From Myxococcales bacterium (GTDB lineage: Bacteria > Myxococcota_A > Polyangia > Haliangiales > Haliangiaceae), in the NCBI GenBank assembly GCA_016720595.1, contig JADKKI010000049.1:1-64000 (forward strand): a stretch of DNA of 64,000 nucleotides, given 5' to 3'. This document shows, piece after piece, positions 55,219 to 63,544 of this stretch (positions are counted from its first letter, which is position 1; the number at the start of each line of letters is the position of its first letter). The notes beneath the pieces were generated by a model, which had not been told where the DNA came from, ran no database searches, and saw only the letters and a program-made list of their open reading frames with translations. A program made the translations under genes and the position numbers.

Positions 55219-56616
55219 GTGTCCGCCGCAAGCCACATGCAATCGCCCGATGCGATCGCCGAGCTCGCGCGGATCTGGAAGCGGTACGAGGGAGATCCCG
55301 ACGGGGCGATCCACGCGATCACCGAGACCGCGGCGCGGGCGCTCAAGGTGGCGCGCGCGAGCGTGTGGCTGCTGTCGGAGGACGCGACGGAGATGACCTG
55401 CGTCGATCTCTACGAGGCGGCGGAGCACCGCCACTCCGCCGGGGTCGTGCTGCGCTCCGTGGACTTTCCGCAGTACTTCGCGGCGATGCTCGAGGAGGAG
55501 ACGATCGCCGCCGAGGATGCCCACACCGATCCGCGGACCAGCGAGTTCTCCAAGCCGTACCTCGGACCGCTCGGCATCGGCGCGATGCTCGATGCACCGA
55601 TCCGCACCGGCCTGCGCCTGGTCGGCGTGCTGTGTCACGAGCACATCGGGCCCACGCGCGTGTGGGGCCTCGGCGATGCCAAGGACGCCGCGTTCCTGGC
55701 GAGCCTCGCCTCGCTGACCCTCGAGCTCAAGCACCGAGCGATGCGCGAGGCGCTGCTCGCGGCCACGCTCGAATCGACGGGCGAGGGCATCCTGGCCTCG
55801 GACGACAAGTCGGTGCTCGCGTACAACCAGCGCTTCCTCGACATGTGGAAGCTCGACGCCAAGGCGATGCGCTCGTTCGAGGGCGTACGCAACTACATCT
55901 CCGCGCGGACCGCGATGTCGGGGCTCGTCGGCGCGGCGAACGAGGCGTTCGCTGGCGAGGCTGGCGAATCGATCGACGTGCTCGAGCTCGATGATGGCCG
56001 CGTGTTCGAGCGTGCGAGTCGCCCGCAGCTGATGGGCCCGAAGGTCGTCGGACGCGTGTGGAGCTTCCGGGACATCACGGCGCAGCGGCGCGCCGAGGCC
56101 GCGCTCCGAGCGAGCGAGGCCAAGATGCGCGATCTCGCGATCCGCGATGGGCTCACCGGGCTGTTCAATCGCCGGCACGTGCTCGAGCTGCTGAACGAGG
56201 CGATCGCACGGTCGCTGGTCGCCGGCGAGCGGATCAGCATCGGCCTCGTGGATCTCGACTACTTCAAGAAGGTCAACGACGAGCTCGGGCACCTCGTGGG
56301 TGATGCGGTGCTCCGTGACTTCGCGAAGCAGCTGATGCAGCGGTTCCGCGCCAGCGATCACGTCGGCCGCTACGGCGGAGAGGAGTTCCTGGTGGTGCTG
56401 CGCGGGGCCAACACCTCGGCGGCGGCCCGGATCTTCGACGAGGTCCGGAGGGGCTTTCACACCCGGGAGTTCGGCGACGTGCCGAAGTACACGTTCAGCG
56501 CCGGGATCGCGGAGCTCGGCGTCGATGGTGCGGATGCGATGGAGCTGCTCGGGCGGGCCGATGTCAGGCTCTACGAGGCCAAGCGCCTCGGCCGCGATCG
56601 CACGATCAGTGGTTGA
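55219..56616 (+). CDS. GAF-PAS-GGDEF diguanylate cyclase
   Basis: The 465-residue soluble protein has a GAF domain (about 20-170), a PAS domain (about 178-290) and a GGDEF domain (about 300-465). The active site GGEEF (386-390) is intact, and RASD (377-380), five residues before it, is the I-site for product inhibition. It should make cyclic di-GMP in response to a cytoplasmic signal bound by GAF or PAS. A PilZ protein, a likely c-di-GMP receptor, is encoded at 61594. The next gene, a double-receiver regulator, converges with 5 bp between stops. ATG 55237 is an alternative start. Confidence 0.9.
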   Translation: MSAASHMQSPDAIAELARIWKRYEGDPDGAIHAITETAARALKVARASVWLLSEDATEMTCVDLYEAAEHRHSAGVVLRSVDFPQYFAAMLEEETIAAEDAHTDPRTSEFSKPYLGPLGIGAMLDAPIRTGLRLVGVLCHEHIGPTRVWGLGDAKDAAFLASLASLTLELKHRAMREALLAATLESTGEGILASDDKSVLAYNQRFLDMWKLDAKAMRSFEGVRNYISARTAMSGLVGAANEAFAGEAGESIDVLELDDGRVFERASRPQLMGPKVVGRVWSFRDITAQRRAEAALRASEAKMRDLAIRDGLTGLFNRRHVLELLNEAIARSLVAGERISIGLVDLDYFKKVNDELGHLVGDAVLRDFAKQLMQRFRASDHVGRYGGEEFLVVLRGANTSAAARIFDEVRRGFHTREFGDVPKYTFSAGIAELGVDGADAMELLGRADVRLYEAKRLGRDRTISG

Positions 56617-56621
56617 GGCGG

Positions 56622-57407
56622 CTAGACCTGGCGCTCGACGAAGTTGACGAGGTCGGCATCGGCCGCGTTGACCAGGGTCTCGACTCCCTCGATCTCTGGA
56701 GCTCGCTCGCGTGCGAACACGAGGATCGGGATCTGATCGAGCTCCGTGGCCGCGCGCATGTCGCGGACGACATCGTTGACGCCATCGGACTTGAGATCGA
56801 GCAGGATGGCGCGCGGCCGCAGCGCGCGGGCGAGCCGTGAGATCTGGACCAGCGCCCGTGTCATCGAGACCACCGTGTAGCCACGTGCGGAGAGCAAGAG
56901 ATCGAGCTGCTGGAGGCGGCTGCGATCGTGCTCGACGATCAACACCACCCCGCGCTCTGCCTGCACGGGGGTGACCTTGGGCACCGAGACGAACGGGAGG
57001 GTCTGGCTGATCGACTTGTGCGCGTCGCGGGAGCGATAGACGGCGAGGGCGACCTTGTTCAGGAGCTCGTCGACATTGAACGGCTTCTCCACGACCTCGC
57101 TCGCGCCGAGGGTCTGGAGGTTGACGTTGAGCCCATGGACCGCGGTCATGATCAGCACCGGAACGGCAGCGAACGAAGGATCCTCGCGCAGCGCCTGCAG
57201 GAACTGGCGCCCGTTCATGCCGGGCATCATCAGATCGAGGAGGATCGCATCGGGCCGCGCGGCGTGAACGCGCTCGAGCGCGGTCTCCCCATCGACGGCG
57301 AGATCGACCACATAACCCTCGTCCGCGAGCACCTGACCGAGGGTCTCGCGCACCATCGGCTCGTCGTCGACGACGAGCACCCGCCCTTCCTTCGCTTGCG
57401 ATGCCAT
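56622..57407 (-). CDS. Double-receiver response regulator
   Basis: The 261-residue protein has two receiver domains and no output domain. The first (about 8-125) is complete: Asp14/15, phospho-acceptor Asp58 (LLDLMMPGMNG), Thr88 and Lys108 (VVEKPF). The second (about 150-261) keeps an Asp in LLDLKSDG and EHD at the start but lacks the conserved Lys, so its phosphorylation is doubtful. It may act by binding a partner such as the PP2C protein encoded divergently, but that is inference. Confidence 0.88.
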   Translation of the reverse strand: MASQAKEGRVLVVDDEPMVRETLGQVLADEGYVVDLAVDGETALERVHAARPDAILLDLMMPGMNGRQFLQALREDPSFAAVPVLIMTAVHGLNVNLQTLGASEVVEKPFNVDELLNKVALAVYRSRDAHKSISQTLPFVSVPKVTPVQAERGVVLIVEHDRSRLQQLDLLLSARGYTVVSMTRALVQISRLARALRPRAILLDLKSDGVNDVVRDMRAATELDQIPILVFARERAPEIEGVETLVNAADADLVNFVERQV

Positions 57408-57446
57408 TCCGTTCGCGCAGCGTACCACCCAGCCTGGGGCGGGGTG

Positions 57447-57452
57447 TACCAT
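57447..57452 (+). promoter_or_regulatory. -10-like hexamer TACCAT for the PP2C cluster
   Basis: TACCAT is 7 bp before the ATG at 57460 and probably drives the four overlapping or close genes to 60914. Confidence 0.5.
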
Positions 57453-57459
57453 CGCTCCG

Positions 57460-57936
57460 ATGTCGTCGACGACACCGCCACTGGCCATGGGCTACGAGGC
57501 GCTTCGTCCGAAGATCTTGCAGCGGTTGCTCGATCTCCGCGCGACGCTCGACCCCTCGCTGGGCCGGCTCGACGACCCCACGGCGCGCGCGCAGATCAGC
57601 GCGGTGCTCGATCACCTGGGGAACTTCATCGCCACGGGGGATCTCGGGCTCCACCGTGCGTTCCTCCACACGTTCATGGCGATGCGTGCGGCGGAGGCGC
57701 AGAGCCCGGCCTCGGTGCTCGCGATGTTGGTGGCGATCGGTGACACGGCTGCTCAGGTGGCGCAGGACGAAGGTGCCGGCACCACGGAAGGCGCCGAGCT
57801 GACGCTCCTGCTCACGCGGGTGACCGCGAGCACGGCGCGTGCGGTCAACGACTTGATCGCGGACGAGCTGACGCGGCGCCTGGGGCAGTGGGGCGAGCTG
57901 TCGAAGAAGGAGCGGGAAGGGAGCAAGCGGAAGTGA
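57460..57936 (+). CDS. Small helical protein, first gene of the PP2C cluster
   Basis: The 158-residue protein is nearly all helix by composition, with no signal or membrane helix and a Lys/Glu-rich end. Segments such as LDHLGNFIATGDLGLHRAFLHTFMAMRAAE and STARAVNDLIADELTRRLGQ suggest a helical bundle. Its stop overlaps the PP2C start (GTGA), so the two are tightly coupled and may bind each other. I recognise no family. Confidence 0.75.
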   Translation: MSSTTPPLAMGYEALRPKILQRLLDLRATLDPSLGRLDDPTARAQISAVLDHLGNFIATGDLGLHRAFLHTFMAMRAAEAQSPASVLAMLVAIGDTAAQVAQDEGAGTTEGAELTLLLTRVTASTARAVNDLIADELTRRLGQWGELSKKEREGSKRK

Positions 57937-59777
57937 CGGGGGCGTCCACACCCGCCGTCCGCGTGGCCGGCGACACCAACGTCGGCAAGGTGCGCACCGC
58001 CAACGAAGATTCGATGATCGTCGATCCGATGCGCGGCCTGTTCGTCGTGCTCGACGGCATGGGTGGCGCGAACGCCGGTGACATCGCCTCCCAGATGGCG
58101 CGCGATGCGATCGCGGAGTTCGTGCAGCACCGACGCTCGACGATGCCGATGCGCGCGCTGCTCGAAGGCGCGATCCAGGCCGGCTCGGCGACCGTGTTCG
58201 CGGCGGCGCAGGCCAATCGCGAGCAACACGGGATGGGCACGACCTGCGTCGCATGCCTGATGCCCGATCCCACACATGCGCTGATCGGTCATGTCGGCGA
58301 CAGCCGGGCCTATCTGCTGCGCGGCGGCCGGCTGCAGACGCTGACGCGCGATCACACGATCGTCGAGGAGCTCGTCGATCGCGGCCTGCTGTCTCCCGAG
58401 GAGGCGGATCGCCATCCGTACAAGAACGTGCTGTCGCGCAACCTCGGCGCACGCTCGGAGACGCGTGTCGATATCGTCGAGATCGAGCTCAAGCCCGGCG
58501 ATCGCCTGCTGCTGTGCTCGGACGGGCTCTATGGGTACGCCTCGGCAGAGGGCATCCAGTACATCCTCGGCTCCGGTGACGCACCCGATCACGTGGCGCG
58601 CGATCTGATCGATCTCGCGCTGCGCGGCGGGGGAGGGGACAACGTCACCACGATCGTGATCGAGGCCCCGCAGGCGCCGCCGAGCTCGACGCAGATGGTG
58701 CAGACCAACGGCGCGGTGGCGTGGTGGCAGCGCCGCCAGCGGTTCCTGCACGTCGCGAAGGAGCGCGGCCTCACGCGCAATCCGATCGTGCGCGGGCTCG
58801 AACCCAACGAGGCGCTCGAGCTGATCGCGCTCAGCCTGTGTCAGGCGATCTTTCACGATCTCGAGAAGTCCACGGGCGTCAACGTGTGGACGTTCGCGCA
58901 GAACCTCGCGGGCGGCTGGTTCGAGCGCGGGGGCGACTGGGCGCCCCTCCGCGGCATGATGGACATCCTCGGCACGAGCTCGCGCACCGTGGTCGACGAG
59001 ATCCGGACGATCGAGCCGCAGCTCGGATTCCTCCTCGACGTGGCGGTCAGCCGCGCGCTCGTGGTCGCGGAGCTCGCGCTCGGTGGCCTGCTCGCGGAGC
59101 GGCTGCGCCAGGTCGATACCGATCTGATCCACCTGCACACGGCGAATCAGGAGACGATCGATGCGCCGGAGGAGATGCTCGACACGGGCGAGCGCTTCAT
59201 CGAGCGGCCCACGATCCCGTTCCTCCGCCCGGATCGGCCGGTCACCAACTCCGGCGAGTCCGCGGAGGTGCTGTCCGCGATCGAGAAGACCCTGACGATC
59301 GCGCGCGCCCGGACGGCACCGCGCGCCGAGCTGGTCAAGCAAGTGCTGAGCGCGCTCGAGGCAATCGCCACGGATGGCAGCGCGAGCTTCGCGACCTCGG
59401 TGCTCGCCGCGCGTGACCTCTACGGCGTGCGCACCGTCGACGACAACGGGATCATGCCGCTGTTCGATGCGCTGGATCAGGCGCGGATCCTGACCGCCTC
59501 GAGCGTTCACCAGATCACGGCCACGGAGCTGACGCGTGCCCGGGTGCTCCGCGCCGTGAGTGCAGCCCACCAGCGCCTGGTCGGTGCAGCCACCGGGCTG
59601 GTGCTCGAGGCCGCGGCGCCCTTCACGGAGAAGCTGCGCGATGCACAGGCGCTGACCTCGGAGCTGCGCGATCAGGTGGCGAAGGCGGAGAAGAAGCGTG
59701 CGGAGCTGGAGCGCCGGTTCGCGACCGGCGTGGACCCGAGCCTGCCGTGGGGCGCCCGCGGAACGACGGAGTGGTGA
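57933..59777 (+). CDS. PP2C-type protein phosphatase with long unknown C-terminal region
   Basis: The 614-residue protein has a PP2C domain (about 10-245) with the metal-binding and catalytic set: NEDS with Asp26, DGMGG with Asp41, VGDSRAYLLR, SDG with Asp197 and GDN with Asp236. It should dephosphorylate Ser/Thr, the opposite of the kinases in this window. The remaining 370 residues are mostly helical (FHDLEKSTGVNVWTFAQNL, LVVAELALGGLLAERLRQ) and end in a coiled-coil-like stretch; I know no domain for them. GGGAG precedes the GTG start. Confidence 0.88.
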   Translation: MTGASTPAVRVAGDTNVGKVRTANEDSMIVDPMRGLFVVLDGMGGANAGDIASQMARDAIAEFVQHRRSTMPMRALLEGAIQAGSATVFAAAQANREQHGMGTTCVACLMPDPTHALIGHVGDSRAYLLRGGRLQTLTRDHTIVEELVDRGLLSPEEADRHPYKNVLSRNLGARSETRVDIVEIELKPGDRLLLCSDGLYGYASAEGIQYILGSGDAPDHVARDLIDLALRGGGGDNVTTIVIEAPQAPPSSTQMVQTNGAVAWWQRRQRFLHVAKERGLTRNPIVRGLEPNEALELIALSLCQAIFHDLEKSTGVNVWTFAQNLAGGWFERGGDWAPLRGMMDILGTSSRTVVDEIRTIEPQLGFLLDVAVSRALVVAELALGGLLAERLRQVDTDLIHLHTANQETIDAPEEMLDTGERFIERPTIPFLRPDRPVTNSGESAEVLSAIEKTLTIARARTAPRAELVKQVLSALEAIATDGSASFATSVLAARDLYGVRTVDDNGIMPLFDALDQARILTASSVHQITATELTRARVLRAVSAAHQRLVGAATGLVLEAAAPFTEKLRDAQALTSELRDQVAKAEKKRAELERRFATGVDPSLPWGARGTTEW

Positions 59778-59781
59778 GCAC

Positions 59782-60273
59782 ATGAGCGACACCGACATGG
59801 CCGTAGCTGTTGCCGTCCTTCGCGACGAGGTGCTCGACACCGTGGAGCATGGCGATCGCGATCCGCCGGGCGCCGAGGTGTTCGATGCCCTGCTGCGCAC
59901 GCTGTCGATCGGCGGCGAGTCCGTGCCGGGCCTCGATCTCACGCTGCACGATTCGGTGTCGCGGCGCCTCGCCTGGGGAGATAGCGAGGAGGTCGTGCTC
60001 CAGGACGCCGAGATGGTGTTCGATCGCCTGCTGGTCGCCGTCGAGCGCGCGTTCCGCGATCCCGAGGATCAGATGGTGGTGATCGAGGCGGCGACCCAGG
60101 TCGCCGTCACGGTCGCCCGCGTGGTCTCGCTCGCCGCGGTGTCGCGCGCCACCCGTGATCGCGCCGATCGCCTGCGAGAGGAGATGGCGCAGCGGCAGCT
60201 CAAGGACGTCCTCGAGAAGCAGAAGGCGAACATCGCGAAGCTCGAGGCCGATCTGCTCGGCGGGTTTCGATGA
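59782..60273 (+). CDS. Small helical protein, third gene of the PP2C cluster
   Basis: The 163-residue protein starts 4 bp after the PP2C stop. It is acidic and helical, and its last 40 residues (RADRLREEMAQRQLKDVLEKQ then ANIAKLEADLLGG) look like a coiled coil, similar in character to the end of the PP2C protein. A shared complex is possible. No family is recognised. Confidence 0.72.
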   Translation: MSDTDMAVAVAVLRDEVLDTVEHGDRDPPGAEVFDALLRTLSIGGESVPGLDLTLHDSVSRRLAWGDSEEVVLQDAEMVFDRLLVAVERAFRDPEDQMVVIEAATQVAVTVARVVSLAAVSRATRDRADRLREEMAQRQLKDVLEKQKANIAKLEADLLGGFR

Positions 60274-60914
60274 GCGAGCGCCCAATGCACATCCGGATCG
60301 CGGCCCTCGCGATGGTGGTGAGCGCCGCGCTCGGCGTCTGGCTGGAGTTCGGCGAGCCGGCCAGTGACGTCGTCGTGGTGACCGGGATCGTCGCGATGGC
60401 GATCCTCGCGTTCGTCACCCCCGTGGCGTTGCTCCCGTTCGCGCGCCGGCGGCTGCCGGGCTGGTCGGTGATCGGGATCGCGATCTGGCTCGGCGGGGCG
60501 GCGATCGCGGGCTTCCTCGCTACCTGGGTCGTGCTGTTCGTGAGCGAGTCCACCTCGTGGTCGCCGGGCGATCACTGGTTCATCGCCGATCCGGTGCTGC
60601 AGGTCGCCGGCCAGATGCTCGTGCTGATCGCGCTGGTCCAGGCGCAGCCCGCGGCCCAGCCGCCGAGGCCGATCCGCCTCCACGTGATCGCGATCGGGTG
60701 CGGTGCGCTCGGCGTCACGGTGATCCTGAGCCAGGTCGGCCTGATGCGCGCCTCGTACACGGCGATGCCGGTGCTGCGCCACCTTGGCGAGCTGTCGCGC
60801 GCCGGTGAGCTGCTGCTGTTCGTGTGGGGCCTCGTCGAGGCCGAGCGCGTGCTGCGCGGCCCGGACGTCCCGCTCGCGCGCGCCTACATCGCGGGCGGCG
60901 GCGGGCCGACGTAG
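60270..60914 (+). CDS. Membrane protein, fourth gene of the PP2C cluster
   Basis: The 214-residue protein overlaps the previous gene by 4 bp (ATGA) and has about six hydrophobic helices with short loops (for example FVTPVALLPFARRRLPGW between helices 2 and 3). It could place the phosphatase complex at the membrane. Its 3' end overlaps the convergent gene by 31 bp. Confidence 0.75.
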   Translation: MSERPMHIRIAALAMVVSAALGVWLEFGEPASDVVVVTGIVAMAILAFVTPVALLPFARRRLPGWSVIGIAIWLGGAAIAGFLATWVVLFVSESTSWSPGDHWFIADPVLQVAGQMLVLIALVQAQPAAQPPRPIRLHVIAIGCGALGVTVILSQVGLMRASYTAMPVLRHLGELSRAGELLLFVWGLVEAERVLRGPDVPLARAYIAGGGGPT

Positions 60915-61597
60915 CGACCGCTGCAGATCGCCTGATCGACCTCGGGGAGGATCTCGGCGCGGGCGCGCATGATCGAGCTGTCGAGCTCGTTCTTGAACCA
61001 CAGCAGGCGGAGGAACGCGATCACGGTGAGGATGGCGATGATCACGGGGATCGCTGGCCACGCTCCACCGGCGAGCGCCACACCGGCGCCACCCACGCCC
61101 GCCACCAGGCCGAGCTTGGCCTTGCTGACATCACCGCCCCACTTCGCGGCCACACCCGAGGCGACGCCGTCGTAGGTGGGCTTGGTCGCGGAAGACACCA
61201 CGGTGACGTCCTGCGACATCGTGGTGCCGCCGGTCTTGAGCGCGGCCGCGATCGCCTCGCAGAACGTGCCCTGCATCTTCTTCGCCATGAACTCGGCCTG
61301 ATTCGGATTGGTCCGTAGCAGGTTCGTCAGCATCAGGCGCGCCTGCGCGTAGCTGTAGCTCGACGAGAAGGTCTTCGCGACGGGGATCATGACGATGCCG
61401 AGCCCGAGGAGCACGAGGCCGTACGAGGCCAGGGTCTTGAGCGTGTTCGAGCCCTCCTCCTTCTTCTCGGCCTTCTCGGTGCCGTCGCCCTCTTCCTCCT
61501 GGGCGGAGGCGTCGGCGCACACGGCGCACAGGGTGGCGAGGCCGAGCACGAGACCGGCGAGGCCGGCGAACTGGGTGCGCTTGCGGTTGCGGTTCAT
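60884..61597 (-). CDS. Exported membrane protein, unknown function
   Basis: The 237-residue protein has a signal peptide (cleavage near ASA, residue 32), an acidic Glu/Lys stretch, a helix (about 56-74), a soluble middle part with a Cys (GTFCEAIAAAL), two adjacent hydrophobic helices (about 165-205) and a C-terminal part with AICSGRYVGPPP. Its start overlaps the PilZ-receiver stop by 4 bp, so the two form an operon. Confidence 0.75.
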   Translation of the reverse strand: MNRNRKRTQFAGLAGLVLGLATLCAVCADASAQEEEGDGTEKAEKKEEGSNTLKTLASYGLVLLGLGIVMIPVAKTFSSSYSYAQARLMLTNLLRTNPNQAEFMAKKMQGTFCEAIAAALKTGGTTMSQDVTVVSSATKPTYDGVASGVAAKWGGDVSKAKLGLVAGVGGAGVALAGGAWPAIPVIIAILTVIAFLRLLWFKNELDSSIMRARAEILPEVDQAICSGRYVGPPPPAM

Positions 61598-62346
61598 GGT
61601 CCGGTGGTCAGTGGGGCAGTGGGAGCAGTCGGGATATCCGCCGTGATCGCGTCGAGGAGGGCGTCGAGCCCGGAGTCGCGTTCGACGAACCGATGGACGA
61701 GCTCGGAGCTGCCCTTGCCGGCACCGCGGACGATCCGGCGGGCCTTGGGCTGAAGCTTGCGGATGCCCTCCATGATCGGCTGGACTCGCGGGTCCTCGGC
61801 ATCGAGCTCGGCGATCACGGCATCCAGGTCGACGTTCTCGATCGCCTCGGCGACGCTCTCGCCATCGGTCGCGAACAGCACATCCCAGCCGCTCGTCACG
61901 TACAGCGCCATCGCACCGCGCTGCCGATGATCGTCGCCCACCACGAGGACACGGTACCGCTTGGTCGCCTTCTCGATGCCGGGGGCGGAGCGCCGCGCCG
62001 CGGCGGCGACCAGGGCGCTCCACTCGTGCGGTGGCTCGATCACGAGGATGCCGAGCGACCAGCTCGGTGCCACCGCGTCGCGCACCACATCGCCGATCAC
62101 CTCGAGAGCCCCGCCGCTCGCGGGATCCATCATCGACACCGCGAGGCGCGTGCCGATCGGGAACCACGCCGCGGTCTCGAGCGACATCCCGACCTCGGAG
62201 ACGTCACGTGTCCTGCACACCGCGAGCTCACCTCCCAGGAGGGGTTGAGCCGTGGCGGGGATCTCGATGCGGTATCGAGGAGCACGACGCGACAAGACGG
62301 CAATCTTGCCATGCCGGCACCGAGGAGTGGGGGATCGGGGTGCCAT
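61594..62346 (-). CDS. PilZ domain fused to a receiver-like domain
   Basis: The 250-residue protein has a PilZ domain (about 18-110) with both c-di-GMP contacts: RRAPR (20-24) and DVSEVG (48-53). A receiver-like domain follows (about 130-240) with Asp138/139, but the phospho-acceptor position reads Glu180 (AVIAELD) instead of Asp, so it probably is not phosphorylated and may be locked in an active-like state. A GGDEF cyclase is encoded 5 kb away. It forms an operon with the downstream membrane protein. Confidence 0.85.
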   Translation of the reverse strand: MAPRSPTPRCRHGKIAVLSRRAPRYRIEIPATAQPLLGGELAVCRTRDVSEVGMSLETAAWFPIGTRLAVSMMDPASGGALEVIGDVVRDAVAPSWSLGILVIEPPHEWSALVAAAARRSAPGIEKATKRYRVLVVGDDHRQRGAMALYVTSGWDVLFATDGESVAEAIENVDLDAVIAELDAEDPRVQPIMEGIRKLQPKARRIVRGAGKGSSELVHRFVERDSGLDALLDAITADIPTAPTAPLTTGP

Positions 62347-62428
62347 CGCGGCGTGTGGGTCGCGGGATGACAGGTCCCTTCAGGCACGGGTGAGTTGACG
62401 GGATCGAGGGCCCGCGCAAAGGTGCCTC

Positions 62429-62890
62429 ATGACCCGGATGTTGTTCGCACTCTGCGTGTTCGGCCTGCTCGCCCCTCGAGTCGCGCGCGCCGAGGGGGAC
62501 ATCATCATCGAGGTCCCGGGGGAGCGCACCAGCGAGACCAAGCTCCTCGTGGGCAGCCTCGCGGGCGCAGGTCTCCTCGTCAGCGCGATCGGCGTGTACT
62601 TCCACCTCGATTCGCGCTCGGCCTCGGACGATGTGTCCTCGAACAAGTTCACGGGGCACGCCTGGACCGCCGAGGATCAGGATCTCGTGGATCGCGCAGA
62701 TCGCTCGAGATCGCGCGCGATCGTCGGGTACAGCGTCGGCGGCGCGCTGCTGATCGGCGCGGCGGTCGCCTTCATCATCACCGAGCCGAAGTCCGAGACC
62801 GCGGTGATCCACCCGCATGGTCGTGGGAGTACGGCGACCCTCGCACCCACCCACGGCGGCGCCGTGGTCGGCGGGATGTGGAGGTTCTGA
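62429..62890 (+). CDS. Exported protein with two membrane helices, unknown function
   Basis: The 153-residue protein has a signal peptide (cleavage near ARA, residue 21), a helix at about 39-57, a charged middle part (SASDDVSSNKFTGHAWTAEDQ) and a second helix at about 97-117. Such paired-helix periplasmic proteins are common in myxobacteria without known function. AAAGG lies before the ATG. The stop overlaps the next start (ATGA). Confidence 0.75.
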   Translation: MTRMLFALCVFGLLAPRVARAEGDIIIEVPGERTSETKLLVGSLAGAGLLVSAIGVYFHLDSRSASDDVSSNKFTGHAWTAEDQDLVDRADRSRSRAIVGYSVGGALLIGAAVAFIITEPKSETAVIHPHGRGSTATLAPTHGGAVVGGMWRF

Positions 62891-63519
62891 TGCGCCGGAC
62901 ACACCCGATGTGGCTCGGCGTCGGCGTTGGCATTGGCGTCCTTGTCCTTGGCCTCGGCCTCGGCGCGTGCAGCCCCGACATCGTTCCGGGTGCCTACCTG
63001 TGCGGCCCTGATCAGTCCTGCCCCGAGGATCAGGTCTGTGATGGCGTGGACAACCTGTGCGTCGCCCCGGGCGGCGCGCAGCCGTTCGCGTGTGGGACCG
63101 TCACCGAGATCGAGCCGAACGATGGCGCCACGGTGGCGCAGCCGGTCACGAACCTCGGCTGTGCCTCGCCGCTCGTGCAGATCAAGGGCTGCGCGCCGCT
63201 CGGCGACGCCGAGGATTGGTACCAGTTCGATGTCCCCGCAAACTGTGGGCCCACGGTCGCTTCGATCCGGCTGTCGTTCCCGATCGCCTTCGAGCAGTTC
63301 GCGCTCCGGCTCGGTGCGCAGCCGTCGATCGAGGGCGACTCCGCGATGTGCGGTGTCGATTCGGCGCCGGACGATGGCGCGATGCAGCTGTGCCTCAAGC
63401 AGTCCGTGACCGCGGGCACGCACTACACGGTGCGGGTCGCGCGCTCCGGCGTCGGCAACTGCGATGGCCAGTGCGGCTACAACCGGTACACGCTGACGCT
63501 GCAGCTCGGGACTCCCTGA
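62890..63519 (+). CDS. Cys-rich lipoprotein with pre-peptidase-like domain
   Basis: The 209-residue protein has a Gly-rich signal and lipobox LGAC (Cys27), a short Cys-rich block (LCGPDQSCPEDQVCDGVDNLC), and a beta-rich domain beginning EIEPNDGATVAQPV and with AEDWYQFDVP. That pattern is typical of bacterial pre-peptidase C-terminal domains, secreted beta-sandwiches. It is translationally coupled to the gene upstream. Confidence 0.78.
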   Translation: MRRTHPMWLGVGVGIGVLVLGLGLGACSPDIVPGAYLCGPDQSCPEDQVCDGVDNLCVAPGGAQPFACGTVTEIEPNDGATVAQPVTNLGCASPLVQIKGCAPLGDAEDWYQFDVPANCGPTVASIRLSFPIAFEQFALRLGAQPSIEGDSAMCGVDSAPDDGAMQLCLKQSVTAGTHYTVRVARSGVGNCDGQCGYNRYTLTLQLGTP

Positions 63520-63530
63520 CAAATCTGCGT

Positions 63531-63536
63531 TAGCGT
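63531..63536 (+). promoter_or_regulatory. -10-like hexamer TAGCGT for the last gene
   Basis: TAGCGT lies 8 bp before the GTG at 63545. Confidence 0.4.
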
Positions 63537-63544
63537 TCCTGCGC

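Noticed and set aside
55204..58452. Open reading frame of 1082 codons on the minus strand
   Set aside because: It runs antisense through the cyclase and PP2C genes and out of frame through the regulator, is rich in Arg/His/Asp with no domain, and is explained by lack of stops in GC-rich DNA.
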